From: an uncultured Armatimonadota bacterium
Lineage (GTDB): Bacteria; Armatimonadota; Fimbriimonadia; Fimbriimonadales; Fimbriimonadaceae
Direction of reading: 5' to 3'
Length of the DNA stretch: 64,000 nt
NCBI GenBank assembly: GCA_903927025.1
Contig: CAIYLG010000007.1
Span: forward strand, 52,632-116,631
Shown here: positions 1 to 8,981 of the stretch, in pieces
Numbering within the stretch: the stretch's first letter is position 1
Layout of the letters: the number at the start of each line of letters is the position of its first letter
Made by a program: the position numbers and the translations under genes
Notes under the pieces: model-generated
Told to the model about the DNA's origin: nothing
The model's database searches: none
The model's input: the letters and a program-made list of their open reading frames with translations, nothing else

Positions 1-843
1 GCACTTGCTGATCTGAGGCTCGACTGTAACCTTCATTCTGGATCGGGCCGATGATGCATCCATAAAGTGAACGATGCCGTCTTCGTCCTTGATGCAGAGG
101 CCGGTGTGGGCGATGTCGATGCCCGTCTGCGATGTGGTGACGCCAACGATATCGCCTGTCTTTAGAAGCGGCTCTGCCGCTTCCAGCTTCTCCATGGGAA
201 CGTACTTCATCGACCGAGCGTTGATGGCGTCCTCTGTGAGCTTGATGTCCTGCACTAGATCCGGGTGGCTGGCAAGCTGGCGGTAGTTCTCTGGGTGCTC
301 GCTCATGATTCCAACCTTTTGAGTGAAAGGTTCGGCACCGGGCAGACTTGGTGTCAGCACCTTGACCACGCCCTTCATCTGGTTGTCGTGGAACCAATCT
401 GTCGTGTAGTGAAGCCTTGTGGTGAAGTCACCCATGTTCCCACCTCTATAGCGAGTGGTTCGGACCTCGGCCAGCAGGTCCTCTGGAGCAGAGAGCCCCT
501 TTTTGATCACGCGCGCTATGTCGAGTGAGTCTTCAAAAAAAGTGACGCAGTCTAACCCTTTTAGGTTGATCGTGCAGTATTCGACGTCTTTGGACAATTC
601 CAGGGTGAAGCCGACATAGGGCGTGCCCCGCAGCTCTAGGGCCACTTTACCAATGACTTCTCCGATAGGCAGCCGAATCCAGTTCTCGGCGGAAGCCTTG
701 CCCATGATGTGAGCAAACACGTCTTGGCCATCAAACCGTTTGAACTGCTCTTGGGCTGCGCTTGGAAGTAAGGCGAGACTTCCCGGTACGAGGAGGCCGA
801 TTCCGGCTGATCCGATGGATTGGAGGAAGGTCCTTCTCGTCAC
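1..843 (-). CDS. DUF1460 family secreted amidase-like protein (3' end cut by window)
   Basis: Reading the minus strand from a GTG at 843-841 gives 281 open codons that run off the left edge, so the C-terminus is missing. The N-terminus MTRRTFLQSIG followed by a hydrophobic stretch is a twin-arginine signal. The body has the DUF1460 hallmarks: GLDCVTFFE (presumed nucleophile Cys), an HPENYRQL block, and GIDIAHTGLC with a downstream MDASSA (expected His region). The family is NlpC/P60-like and thought to act on cell-wall amide bonds; that function is inferred. The GTG overlaps the stop of the transglutaminase gene by 4 bases (GTGA), so the two are probably translationally coupled. No in-frame ATG lies just upstream. 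About 20-30 residues are probably lost beyond the edge. Confidence 0.85.
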   Translation of the reverse strand, partial: MTRRTFLQSIGSAGIGLLVPGSLALLPSAAQEQFKRFDGQDVFAHIMGKASAENWIRLPIGEVIGKVALELRGTPYVGFTLELSKDVEYCTINLKGLDCVTFFEDSLDIARVIKKGLSAPEDLLAEVRTTRYRGGNMGDFTTRLHYTTDWFHDNQMKGVVKVLTPSLPGAEPFTQKVGIMSEHPENYRQLASHPDLVQDIKLTEDAINARSMKYVPMEKLEAAEPLLKTGDIVGVTTSQTGIDIAHTGLCIKDEDGIVHFMDASSARSRMKVTVEPQISKC

Positions 844-1706
844 TCCGATGCACCCACCACATCCAGACGGTCCACGTTGACGGAGACCTTCAGCATCGTG
901 GCAGGGGTTCCGACATAGATCCCTCTGGTTGGGGAAACATCGGTGTAATCACGGCCGGTGTGAACGGCGACGTACCGATCGTTGACGAGCAGGTCGTTGG
1001 TGGGGTCGACACCCAGCCATTGCCCGTTGGGGAGCATGCACTCCAGCCACGCGTGGGTGGCCTGTTCGCCGCGCATTCCGTCGACGCCGCCCACGAACAG
1101 ATATCCGCTAACGTATCGGGCAGGGATTCCTTGGGATCGGCAGCAGGCGATCATCAGGTGGGCGAAATCTTGACAGACTCCGGCTCGCAGGGAGAGGACT
1201 TCGTCGAGCTTGCTGTGAACGTGCGTGGCATCTGGGTCGTACGACAGTTCCTGATTGAGCCAATGGGCCAGATTAAGGAGGAAATCCACGACCGACCCGT
1301 TCGAAATATCTCGAACATGTCGAGCAATGTGGGGCACCTCGTCATGGAGGGTGACGTAGGGGCTTTCCGCAAGGTACTCAGCCTGGTCTTGACTCTTGGT
1401 TGGGGAGTATTCGTCCCAGTCAGGATTCAAGAGGTTGAGTCCCTCGAAGGGGTTTTGCAGGTGCGTCTCGACAACGGCTTCTGCCACGATTTCGAGGCTG
1501 GGATGCGGCGCTCGCACCCCGAAGTAGTTGACGGTGCCGCCAGGCTCTAAATAGGAGAACACCTTGCACGGGGGGCTCACGGTGAGGTCGAACCGAAGGC
1601 AAGCCTGGGTCTCATCCGTAAGAGGCATCAGACGCACCTCGTTATGGCTTTCGATGCTTGGCATCGAATAGCGATAAAGGGTGCGGTGGGTCGCCTTCAG
1701 GATCAT
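840..1706 (-). CDS. Transglutaminase-like cysteine peptidase family protein
   Basis: 288 residues. The first ~80 residues match the bacterial transglutaminase N-terminal beta domain (starts MILKATHRTLYRYS, with HNEVRLMP). The catalytic core shows RAGVCQDFAHL (Cys178), ATHAWLE (His218) and GVDPTND (Asp234), a complete Cys-His-Asp triad. There is no signal peptide, as is usual for this cytoplasmic family, whose members are protease- or transglutaminase-like with mostly unknown substrates. It lies upstream of and overlaps the DUF1460 gene; a cysteine-peptidase pair of this sort suggests peptide or cell-wall processing (inference). The ATG at 1706 is the natural start because homologs begin a few residues before the L-Y-R-Y motif. 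Confidence 0.9.
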   Translation of the reverse strand: MILKATHRTLYRYSMPSIESHNEVRLMPLTDETQACLRFDLTVSPPCKVFSYLEPGGTVNYFGVRAPHPSLEIVAEAVVETHLQNPFEGLNLLNPDWDEYSPTKSQDQAEYLAESPYVTLHDEVPHIARHVRDISNGSVVDFLLNLAHWLNQELSYDPDATHVHSKLDEVLSLRAGVCQDFAHLMIACCRSQGIPARYVSGYLFVGGVDGMRGEQATHAWLECMLPNGQWLGVDPTNDLLVNDRYVAVHTGRDYTDVSPTRGIYVGTPATMLKVSVNVDRLDVVGASE

Positions 1707-1803
1707 GAGTGCATGTACTGACGAATCACAAAGCGGAACGGCGCGCGTGCGTCGCTATTCCTCTCAATCTAGACTCTCGGCGACCCTGCCGCAAGTCACT
1801 ATT

Positions 1804-3075
1804 CTAGGAAATGCGGTCAGTTCCCAAATAAGGTCGAAGTGCCTCTGGCACCAGAATCGAACCGTCTGGCTGCTGAAAGGTTTCCAGGATGGCCGAGAAC
1901 AGACGAGGGCAGGCAAGCCCTGAGCCGTTTAGGATGTGGACGAACTCAGGCTTATCTCCCTGCGCACGTCGGAATCGAATGTTGGCTCTCCTTGCCTGAT
2001 ACGCCTCAAAGTTCGTACAGCTGGAAATCTCTAAGTATCGACCGACTCCGGGCGACCATAGTTCCACGTCGTAGCACTTTGCTCCCTTTGCGCCGATGTC
2101 TCCTGCGCAGAGTTCGAGAATTCGATAATGCAGCCCAAGCGCTCTGAGCACACTTTCAGCATCGGCCACCAGGCTCTCGAGCTCGTCGTAGCTATCTTCT
2201 GGCTTTGTGAACTTCACCATTTCGACCTTATCGAACTGATGAATTCTTAAGACTCCTCGGGTGTCCTTGCCAGCGGCTCCTGCTTCTCGGCGGAAGCACC
2301 CACTGTAGCCGGCAAGCTTTAGCGTGAGCTGCTCACCGTTGAGGATCTCGTCTCGATAGAGGTTGGTGACCGGGACTTCTGCGGTTGGGATCAGATAGAG
2401 ATCATCATCGGCTTTGTACAGGTCCTCTTCAAACTTGGGAAGGTTTCCGGTGCCAATGAGGCTTGCCCGGTTCACGAGGTAGGGCGGATAGACCTCGTAG
2501 TAACCGTTCTTCGACGTTTGATGGTCTATCATGAAGGAGAACAGCGAGCGCTGAAGGCGAGCGCCGAGACCGGTATATAGGGCGAATCCGCTTCCGGAAA
2601 TCTTTGCGGCCCTTGGAAGATCTAGAAGTCCAAGGCGCTCCGCGACATCCCAGTGCGGCTGAGGCTGCTCGGCGAATTCGGGCTTTTCGCCCCAAGTTCG
2701 CACAACCACGTTGTCATTTTCATCCTTGCCGTTCGGGATCGAGTCGTGGGGCAGGTTGGGGAAATCTAGTTCTATGTCTCGCAGACGGGCATCGAGATCG
2801 CGTTGACGGCCTTCGCCAGCGGAGATGGCTTCCTTCAAATCTTTGGTCTGGGCTTTGGCGGCTTCCGCTTCTTCCTTTTTGCCCTGGCCCATCAGCATTC
2901 CGATGGATTTGCTGATGCGGTTCATCTCAGCCTGCTTTTCCTGGAGTTCGGTCTGAACCTGACGACGTTCTAAATCGACGCTCAAAAAGGCGTCGATCGG
3001 CGCTTCAAGTCCCTTCCGCGCAATGCCCGATCGGACGAGGTCAGGATGGTTGCGGATTAAATCTCGATCCAACAT
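1804..3075 (-). CDS. serS: Seryl-tRNA synthetase
   Basis: 423 residues, typical for bacterial SerRS. The N-terminal [17 protein letters not shown] leads into the long antiparallel coiled coil that binds tRNA-Ser (about residues 25-100, including the segment [18 protein letters not shown]). The class II core has motif 2 ([16 protein letters not shown]...HQFDKVE) and motif 3 ([16 protein letters not shown] followed by [11 protein letters not shown]). The reading frame is open 20 codons further upstream to 3135, but that extension has no family resemblance, so the Met at 3075 is preferred. It charges tRNA-Ser with serine in the cytoplasm. A 97-base gap separates it from the transglutaminase gene downstream, so it may be monocistronic. 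Confidence 0.97.
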   Translation of the reverse strand: MLDRDLIRNHPDLVRSGIARKGLEAPIDAFLSVDLERRQVQTELQEKQAEMNRISKSIGMLMGQGKKEEAEAAKAQTKDLKEAISAGEGRQRDLDARLRDIELDFPNLPHDSIPNGKDENDNVVVRTWGEKPEFAEQPQPHWDVAERLGLLDLPRAAKISGSGFALYTGLGARLQRSLFSFMIDHQTSKNGYYEVYPPYLVNRASLIGTGNLPKFEEDLYKADDDLYLIPTAEVPVTNLYRDEILNGEQLTLKLAGYSGCFRREAGAAGKDTRGVLRIHQFDKVEMVKFTKPEDSYDELESLVADAESVLRALGLHYRILELCAGDIGAKGAKCYDVELWSPGVGRYLEISSCTNFEAYQARRANIRFRRAQGDKPEFVHILNGSGLACPRLFSAILETFQQPDGSILVPEALRPYLGTDRIS

Positions 3076-3489
3076 AAAAAGGGAGGATACCGGGCATTCT
3101 GATGGTGCCGCGCCCCAACTCGGGGGATTGCCCATTAACTATCTGATCGCGAGTCCCATTTTTCGGGCACTCTTTGCGCAACAAACCCGTATATCAGGGG
3201 TTATCCGAATTTTTAGCATCAAACCAGACGGTTTTCGCGTCTTGAATCCCCTTTAATGAAGGGTTTTTTGCGCAAAACCTTGCAGGTTTCGCTATTGTTC
3301 GTCATAATTCAGATTGGTCTGATCTTCGGATTAGGCCGGACCGACGCAGGATGCTAGGACCGAGCTGACCAAGCCAAAAGGTTGGAGCTCATAGGAAACT
3401 CAAGGAAAGTTGTGGGTTTCTGCCTCACGGAGGGGCCAGCAAGGTCAGTGACCTGTGTCGAAAACACAAAGAAGGAGCACTGACAAAAT
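3076..3489. other. Intergenic region between divergent serS and the porin gene
   Basis: About 414 bases without a convincing gene. It must hold the serS promoter on the minus strand and holds a good plus-strand promoter candidate at 3280-3308, followed by a leader of roughly 175 bases. The leader has several short hairpins, for example GGTCAGTGACC near 3444 and GTGTCGAAAACAC near 3456, and ends with the Shine-Dalgarno-like GAAGGAG about 12 bases before the porin ATG. A CCCTT/AAGGG hairpin with six T residues at 3249-3269 has no gene upstream of it on the plus strand. Confidence 0.6.
3280..3308 (+). promoter_or_regulatory. Candidate sigma-70-type promoter of the SLH porin gene
   Basis: TTGCAG (3280-3285) and CATAAT (3303-3308) are separated by exactly 17 bases. 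The -10 box matches the consensus at five of six positions and the -35 at three of six. Transcription from here would give a structured leader of about 175 bases, consistent with a highly expressed, stable outer-membrane protein mRNA. This is a pattern match only. Confidence 0.4.
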
Positions 3490-5415
3490 ATGAAGCGAAC
3501 TCTAAAGTACGCTCTCTCCGCAGTCCTGACGGCCGCAATCGTAATGCCGGCCCTCGCAACGGACAATTTCCCGGACGTTCCGGATAATCACTGGGCATTT
3601 GAAGCCCTTCAGCGACTCAAGAAGGACGGCCTTCTGGTTGGCTATCCCGACGGTCTTTTCCGCGGCAACCGACCAGCATCCCGATACGAGCTCGCAGTTG
3701 CAATCCACGCCTGCTACACGAACCTCAAGAGCGTCACCGACGGTCTTGATTCGCAGATCAAGGCTCTGAGCGACAAGCTCAACGGCGTTGCCACCACCGC
3801 TGACGTGCAGAACCTGCGCGACGCGATGACTGCACTTCAGAACGAAGTCAACGGCATGAAGAGCTACGGCGATGACATCGCTCAGCTCAAGAAGCTGGCT
3901 GCAACGTTCGAGAAGGAACTCCAGTCCCTGGGTGTGGACGTTGAAGCCCTTAAGAAGGACCTCGGCGACCTCGCTGACCGAGTCAAGAAACTGGAAGCTA
4001 AGAAGCCGACTGTCAACATCAGCGGCGACGTTAACCTCCTTATGATCGGCGGCAACAGCCGAAGCGGAAACTTCGGTATCGACCAGGACGGCAAGCTGAA
4101 CGGCGTCAACCCTGTAACTAAGGGCGTCGCTGGTCTCACCACCGACCTCAGCACGCTTGAAGAGGGCGCATTCACCTTCTCCAGCACCAACACTGAAGGA
4201 CCGAAGTGGAAGGGCACGCTCGTGGTTGGCAACATCCTCGACACCTTCGGCGGACAGAACAACCTGTCATCCGGCAAGCCTTATGTAAACGGTGGCACCA
4301 GCGTTTACCTCCAGGACTTCTCAGTCAAGTTCGATTCGAGCATCGTTGGCCTCGGCTTCAACGCTGAACTCGGACGAGTTGGCTACAAAGTCTCCCCATA
4401 CATCCTTCAGAGACTCGACACCACGTCGTACTTCTCGAACGAGCGATGGGATGACGGCCTGTATCGCTTCGACGGTGGAATCCTCGGATTCAACTTCGGA
4501 ACGACCAAGCTCAACGTCTTTGGTGGCAACAACGATAACATCACTGCAACAAGCGGTATGCCAATCAACACATTCACCACGGGCCCTGTCAACGGCGCCT
4601 TCGGTGGCATTGGCACTCTCCAGATCGATCGAACGCTGGGCGTGAACCTCACGACCCCGCTCACTTCGAACGGTTCGTTGAACCTCGCTTACCTGTGGCT
4701 CGATGGCCTGACACCGCTTGCGATTGGCGCCAACACCGCCAACCGACTCGCAGTCTACGGCGGCGACCTGAACTTCACGTTCGGCAAGTTCAATGTTTCG
4801 GGCGGCTACTCCAAGTCTGACCTGGACAACAACACTTCCAACGTCAACAACCAGGACGATGCTGCTTGGAACGCCAAGATCGGTTACTCCACCCACAAGT
4901 GGGGCCTCACCGGCGGCTACCGAGAAGTAGATGCCAACTACCTCGCTCCAGGAGACTGGGGTCGATTGGGCGTTCAGCGAGATCCAACCAACATCAAGGG
5001 TTGGCAGGTTGATGGTCACTATAACCTCACCCACAAGCTGAAGCTCACTGCTTCCGGCGAGTTCGACAAGGGTCTCAGCGATGCATACCCAACGTCTGGC
5101 TTCAACACCGGCAGCAAGATCAACACCTACACAGTCGGACTGGCTTACCAGGTCAACCCCAACCTCAGCTTGAGCGTTGGATACGAAGACACTGAGTTCA
5201 TCAGCCTCGACCCATCCGTAGTAACCACCAGCCTCAACACTGATGCAAGCTACAAGTGGACGACGTTCGGAATCGGCTACGGCCTCTCCGACACGGCTAA
5301 GCTCACGATCCAGTACCAGGTCTCCGACGTTTCGAACGAGTACCAGGTAACTGCAGGCGGCGGCGGCCGGTTCACCGGCGGTCTTCTGACCACCCAGCTC
5401 AGCATCAAGTTCTAA
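3490..5415 (+). CDS. S-layer-homology domain outer-membrane porin
   Basis: 641 residues. Sec signal MKRTLKYALSAVLTAAIVMPALA, then one SLH domain (about residues 27-77, FPDVPDNHWAFEALQRL...GYPDGLFRGNRPASRYELA), a coiled-coil stalk rich in heptads (about 80-170), and a long C-terminal beta-strand region with alternating hydrophobic residues ending in LSIKF, a terminal Phe typical of BAM-inserted barrels. The architecture matches Deinococcus SlpA, cyanobacterial SomA-type porins and other SLH-tethered porins, in which the SLH domain binds secondary polymer on peptidoglycan and the coiled coil spans the periplasm. It is flanked by its own promoter and terminator, so it is likely a single-gene unit. 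It is probably abundant: codon use is strongly biased (AAC, GGC, CTC). Confidence 0.92.
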   Translation: MKRTLKYALSAVLTAAIVMPALATDNFPDVPDNHWAFEALQRLKKDGLLVGYPDGLFRGNRPASRYELAVAIHACYTNLKSVTDGLDSQIKALSDKLNGVATTADVQNLRDAMTALQNEVNGMKSYGDDIAQLKKLAATFEKELQSLGVDVEALKKDLGDLADRVKKLEAKKPTVNISGDVNLLMIGGNSRSGNFGIDQDGKLNGVNPVTKGVAGLTTDLSTLEEGAFTFSSTNTEGPKWKGTLVVGNILDTFGGQNNLSSGKPYVNGGTSVYLQDFSVKFDSSIVGLGFNAELGRVGYKVSPYILQRLDTTSYFSNERWDDGLYRFDGGILGFNFGTTKLNVFGGNNDNITATSGMPINTFTTGPVNGAFGGIGTLQIDRTLGVNLTTPLTSNGSLNLAYLWLDGLTPLAIGANTANRLAVYGGDLNFTFGKFNVSGGYSKSDLDNNTSNVNNQDDAAWNAKIGYSTHKWGLTGGYREVDANYLAPGDWGRLGVQRDPTNIKGWQVDGHYNLTHKLKLTASGEFDKGLSDAYPTSGFNTGSKINTYTVGLAYQVNPNLSLSVGYEDTEFISLDPSVVTTSLNTDASYKWTTFGIGYGLSDTAKLTIQYQVSDVSNEYQVTAGGGGRFTGGLLTTQLSIKF

Positions 5416-5440
5416 TCGCGGAACTTAGTGCAAGCTCAAA

Positions 5441-5472
5441 CGGGGCTCGGCTGAAAAGCCGAGCCCCGTTTT
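5441..5472 (+). terminator. Rho-independent terminator after the porin gene
   Basis: A perfect 12-base stem (CGGGGCTCGGCT pairing with AGCCGAGCCCCG, 5441-5452 and 5457-5468) with a GAAA tetraloop, followed by TTTTGTTGTT. It lies 26 bases past the porin stop codon. Confidence 0.95.
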
Positions 5473-5730
5473 GTTGTTGGAGCGGACGTGATGTCCCCTT
5501 TATATCTGAGGCAGACTCGCAAAAGCACCGAAGACTTTTCGGTGGCTTAACCCGTTTTCCTATCGAAATTCGGCGGTTTGTAGGTATACCGACCAAAGCA
5601 GTCGATCTCGCCTGGAGGGTTTTGCCCATTGGAGCGGAATCTGGCTGTGACTGCCGTCGATACGAACCAGCCTAGAACTGACAGGGTGCCCTACCCCTTC
5701 GCGGCAGACTGTGCTCAATGAGGAATTCGC
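5473..5730. promoter_or_regulatory. Intergenic region upstream of the seven-gene operon
   Basis: With the terminator this is a 315-base gap. It should contain the promoter of the operon beginning at 5731, but no pair of hexamers stands out convincingly. There is AATGAGGAA about 10 bases before the ATG, a plausible ribosome binding site. I compared the region by eye with cobalamin, FMN and glycine riboswitch cores and saw no match. Confidence 0.4.
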
Positions 5731-6291
5731 ATGCTTAGATCCCGCCACTTGCTCACTTCAATTATCTGTTTGGCCGTCGGCGCCAGCGCGGCTCTCCCTG
5801 CCCTTGCCCAGCAGCAGCGCGTGAGTCCACCAGACATCGCCGGAACCGTCGTCGATGGAAATCGGGTCACGATCTACTACAGTCGTCCGTTCTCCAAGGA
5901 CCCAAAAACCGGTGAGAAGCGGAAGATCTGGGGCGGACTTGTCCCTTACGGGAAGGTTTGGCGCACTGGTGCCAACGAGGCCACGCTTCTGGTCACTCAG
6001 CAGCCCATCACTCTTGGCAGCCAAACAATCCCTGCCGGCGCTCACACCCTCTTTGTGATTCCAGAAGAGGACGGCAAGGCGCAGCTTATCGTCAACAACC
6101 AGATCGGCCAGTGGGGTCTAACCTACGATGAGAAGCAGGATGTGGCGCGCGTGCCATTGACCAAAGAAGCTCTCACCGCATCCGTGGACCAGTTCACAAT
6201 GGCTGTTGCGCGCAATGCTGGCGGCGGCGGAGTGATCAAGCTGATGTGGGAAAACACCCAATACAGCGTGCCGTTCACGGTCAACAAGTAG
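5731..6291 (+). CDS. DUF2911 domain secreted protein
   Basis: 186 residues with a Sec signal (MLRSRHLLTSIICLAVGASAALPALAQ). The remainder matches DUF2911: VTIYYSRPFSKDPKTGEKR, WGGLVPYGKVWRTGANEAT, and a beta-rich middle with LGSQTIPAGAHTLFVIP. Family members are exported and their function is not known. It is the first gene of a compact plus-strand cluster; the next start is 8 bases past its stop. Its role in the cluster is unclear; the recurrent W-R-T-G-A-N-E-A-T block is the family signature rather than a known active site. Confidence 0.88.
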   Translation: MLRSRHLLTSIICLAVGASAALPALAQQQRVSPPDIAGTVVDGNRVTIYYSRPFSKDPKTGEKRKIWGGLVPYGKVWRTGANEATLLVTQQPITLGSQTIPAGAHTLFVIPEEDGKAQLIVNNQIGQWGLTYDEKQDVARVPLTKEALTASVDQFTMAVARNAGGGGVIKLMWENTQYSVPFTVNK

Positions 6292-6299
6292 CGCCTCTT

Positions 6300-8819
6300 A
6301 TGCCCCCCGAGGATCTCGAATCGGCTGGGTCCCGGCTTTCTCGCCGGGACCTTTTGGCCAAGTCAGGACTTCTTCTTGCAGGGTCGATTTTAACGGATGC
6401 CTTCGTCTTTCCCGCTTTAGCGGGCTCGAAGACGGTCGCATCTTCCGACATTCTTGAGGAAATAAAGCGCTTCCAAACGATGGGAAGCGTGTTGTACGTT
6501 GCCGCCCATCCGGACGACGAGAACACAGAACTCATCGCCTACTTTGCCCGGGGTCTAAACTACCGGATGGCCTATCTTTCCCTCACGCGGGGCGACGGTG
6601 GGCAGAACGTGCTTGGTGGAGAGATCGGCGCTGACTTGGGGGCGATTCGAACGCAGGAACTCCTTGCGGCGAGGCGACTGGATGGGGGGCGTCAATTCTT
6701 CACCCGAGCTCTCGACTTTGGGTTCTCCAAGGACTTTCGCAAGACGCTGACGATTTGGGATCGCCAGCAGGTGCTCGCCGACATCGTTCGCGTCATCCGC
6801 ACCTTCCGGCCGGACGTCATGATCACGCGGTTCGCCCCGGAACCTAGCGGAACCCATGGCCACCACACCGCGTCTGCGGTGCTGGCAGTGGAAGCGTTCA
6901 AGCTGGCGGGAGACCCAAATGCCTTCCCGGACCAGCTCAAAGATCTATCTCCCTGGCAGCCGAAGCGTATTGTTCAAAATGGTGGTGCAGGGGCTGATTC
7001 TCCTTCCCTTGAAATCGGAGGTCTTGATCCTGTCTTGGGAGTTTCTTATTCCGAGATTGCCGGTCGTAGCCGAGGAATGCACCAAAGCCAATTTGGAACC
7101 AGTGGCTTTATCGGGGGCAGAGGCGGTTCGAGACGAGAGGCGTTTCGCCTGCTGGGTGGAGACCCAGCCACCAAAGATATTTTCGAAGGTGTTGAGCTCA
7201 CTTGGGCACGCGTCGGTACGGGTGGAGAGGAGATTGCCACCCTGGCGGCCAAGCTGGTCTCCGGGTTCACCGAAGCCCAGCCGGAGGCCAGCCTGCCGCT
7301 GCTCCTGGAGATTCGCAGCAAAGTCACCTCGCTCCCAACGAGCCCTCTCGTTAGTGAAAAGCTCAAGAGCCTGGATCTTCTCATTCAGCACTGCCTTGGA
7401 CTCGTGGTGGAGACTTCGATTCTCGAAGCCGAGGTCGTTCCCGGAGAGAAGCTTCGGCTCCAGCACTCCGTTCGGTTGTCATCGACCTATCCAGTCCGCT
7501 GGCTTGGTGTGCACTATCCCGCAACAGGAGGCAAGCTGGGCAAATCCGTCGAATTGCATCGGGGTCAACAGGCAAGTCGCGAGGACACTCCAGTTTTGCC
7601 TCCTAGTACACCTCTGAGCCAGCCTTACTGGCTTAGAAACGAGGCGGCCGCAGGAATGTTCCGGGTCGACAATCCGAGAGACATCGGCCTGCCGGAGAAT
7701 CCCCCTGCATTCCCCGTCATCTACGAGTTTGTAGTGAATGGTCAAGCGATCAGCATCACCACCGAGCCAGTACAGCGGATGGCACAGGCTGGTGGGGTCA
7801 AGGCGACGCGAAGGCTCGAGGTCATTGCTCCGGTTTCGATCTTGCCGTCCACCACCGTTGAACTATTTGCCCCGAGCGCGTCGAAGACAGTCACGATTGC
7901 CGTTACGGCGGCTCGTTCAGGCGCCAAAGGTGTTTTGGGGCTGGACGTGCCGGCTGGATGGTCGGTGACTCCAACGAAGAGAGCTTTCGAACTCAAGTCC
8001 GCGGGTGACAAGCTGAAATTCGAGTTCACGGTCCATGCGCCGGCAAAATCCGAAGTGGGAGTGATTTCGGCCCATGCCCTCGTGAATGGTAAGAGTTACG
8101 GCGTTGAGCGGAAGACGATTGAGTGCCCGCATATTCCCACCCTGCTGCTCCAGCCCAAGGCGACGTTCAAAGCAGTGGCGCTCAACTGTGAAGTGACGGC
8201 CATGAAGGTCGGTTATCTGCCTGGGGCAGGTGACAGCGTCGCGGCGGCCCTCACCGAAATGGGATGCGCCGTCACGCAACTGTCTGGTGCGGACTTGGTG
8301 CTGGATAGATTGAAGGATTTCGATGCGGTGGTGGTCGGAGTAAGAGCGTTCAATGTTCGCGCGGACCTTTCTGAGCAGACGTCCGACGCCTTGGCCGCTT
8401 TTGCCGAGCAAGGTGGAACCGTCGTGATCCAGTACACCCGGCCCGAGGGGCTCAAGGCTAAGCTGTTCCCGTATCGGCTGCAGCTTTCGACCCTGCGCAT
8501 CACTGACGAACATTCGACGATGACGGTTCTGAGTCCCGACCATCCCGCCTTCAACAAGCCGAACAGAATCACCCAGGCAGATTTCGAAGGTTGGGTTCAA
8601 GAGCGCGGTACGTACTTTGCGAGCGAATGGGACGCGCACTTTGCGCCGCTTCTTGCCAGTTCCGATGCTGGGGAGTCGCCCCTCAAGGGTTCGCTTCTCG
8701 TTGCTCCGTATGGAAAGGGAACCCTCGTCTACACGGGGTTGACATTCTTCCGCCAGCTTCCCGCCGGGGTTCCTGGCGCCTACCGGCTGTTTGCCAACCT
8801 TGTGTCGCTTGGCCGATGA
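6300..8819 (+). CDS. Tat-exported PIG-L/LmbE family deacetylase with C-terminal GATase-like domain
   Basis: 839 residues from the Met at 6300; the frame is open further upstream but that part overlaps the DUF2911 gene. A twin-arginine signal (SRLSRRDLLAKSG, hydrophobic core to about residue 42) precedes a PIG-L domain with AAHPDDENTE (residues 69-77), the zinc-binding HPDD motif, and a second-site THGHHTA. The middle (about 350-620) resembles beta-sandwich domains. From about residue 634 (MKVGYLPGAGDSV) to the end is a class I glutamine-amidotransferase-like/ThuA-like Rossmann domain without an obvious catalytic Cys. Known relatives remove N-acetyl groups from amino-sugar conjugates; this export-competent, three-part form probably acts on an extracytoplasmic glycoconjugate (inference). 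It is distinct from the cytoplasmic BshB1 encoded downstream. Confidence 0.88.
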   Translation: MPPEDLESAGSRLSRRDLLAKSGLLLAGSILTDAFVFPALAGSKTVASSDILEEIKRFQTMGSVLYVAAHPDDENTELIAYFARGLNYRMAYLSLTRGDGGQNVLGGEIGADLGAIRTQELLAARRLDGGRQFFTRALDFGFSKDFRKTLTIWDRQQVLADIVRVIRTFRPDVMITRFAPEPSGTHGHHTASAVLAVEAFKLAGDPNAFPDQLKDLSPWQPKRIVQNGGAGADSPSLEIGGLDPVLGVSYSEIAGRSRGMHQSQFGTSGFIGGRGGSRREAFRLLGGDPATKDIFEGVELTWARVGTGGEEIATLAAKLVSGFTEAQPEASLPLLLEIRSKVTSLPTSPLVSEKLKSLDLLIQHCLGLVVETSILEAEVVPGEKLRLQHSVRLSSTYPVRWLGVHYPATGGKLGKSVELHRGQQASREDTPVLPPSTPLSQPYWLRNEAAAGMFRVDNPRDIGLPENPPAFPVIYEFVVNGQAISITTEPVQRMAQAGGVKATRRLEVIAPVSILPSTTVELFAPSASKTVTIAVTAARSGAKGVLGLDVPAGWSVTPTKRAFELKSAGDKLKFEFTVHAPAKSEVGVISAHALVNGKSYGVERKTIECPHIPTLLLQPKATFKAVALNCEVTAMKVGYLPGAGDSVAAALTEMGCAVTQLSGADLVLDRLKDFDAVVVGVRAFNVRADLSEQTSDALAAFAEQGGTVVIQYTRPEGLKAKLFPYRLQLSTLRITDEHSTMTVLSPDHPAFNKPNRITQADFEGWVQERGTYFASEWDAHFAPLLASSDAGESPLKGSLLVAPYGKGTLVYTGLTFFRQLPAGVPGAYRLFANLVSLGR

Positions 8820-8831
8820 GCCCAGAAGTCA

Positions 8832-8981
8832 ATGAGTTCGCCTGGGCCTATTTTGGAAACTGAAGAAGAAACAACCGGACTGCCCGCGTTTCCAACATGG
8901 CGCGGAGTTTATGTCTTCGTGGTCGCTTTCTTCTTGGTTGTTCTGACGCTGCTGCTTCTCCTTGAGAGGGCATTCGCATGA
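8832..8981 (+). CDS. 49-residue single-pass membrane protein preceding the symporter
   Basis: Small gene encoding 49 residues: an acidic N-terminus (MSSPGPILETEEETTGLP), then FPTWRGVYVFVVAFFLVVL and a run of leucines forming one strong transmembrane helix, ending ERAFA. It starts 12 bases after the deacetylase stop, and its TGA overlaps the symporter ATG by four bases (ATGA), so the pair is almost certainly co-translated. The aromatic TWRG(V)Y just before the helix is reminiscent of small subunits that accompany solute:sodium symporters. I infer an auxiliary subunit of the transporter; no biochemical family name can be assigned from sequence alone. Confidence 0.75.
   Translation: MSSPGPILETEEETTGLPAFPTWRGVYVFVVAFFLVVLTLLLLLERAFA

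Noticed and set aside
762..1550. A 262-codon open frame on the plus strand
   Set aside because: It lies antisense to the clear DUF1460 and transglutaminase genes and has no family-like content.
3249..3269. CCCTT-TAATG-AAGGG hairpin followed by six T residues
   Set aside because: Looks like a terminator on the plus strand but no plus-strand gene precedes it; the 5-base stem is weak.
5473..5730. Possible riboswitch upstream of the DUF2911 operon
   Set aside because: No match by eye to cobalamin, FMN or glycine riboswitch cores.
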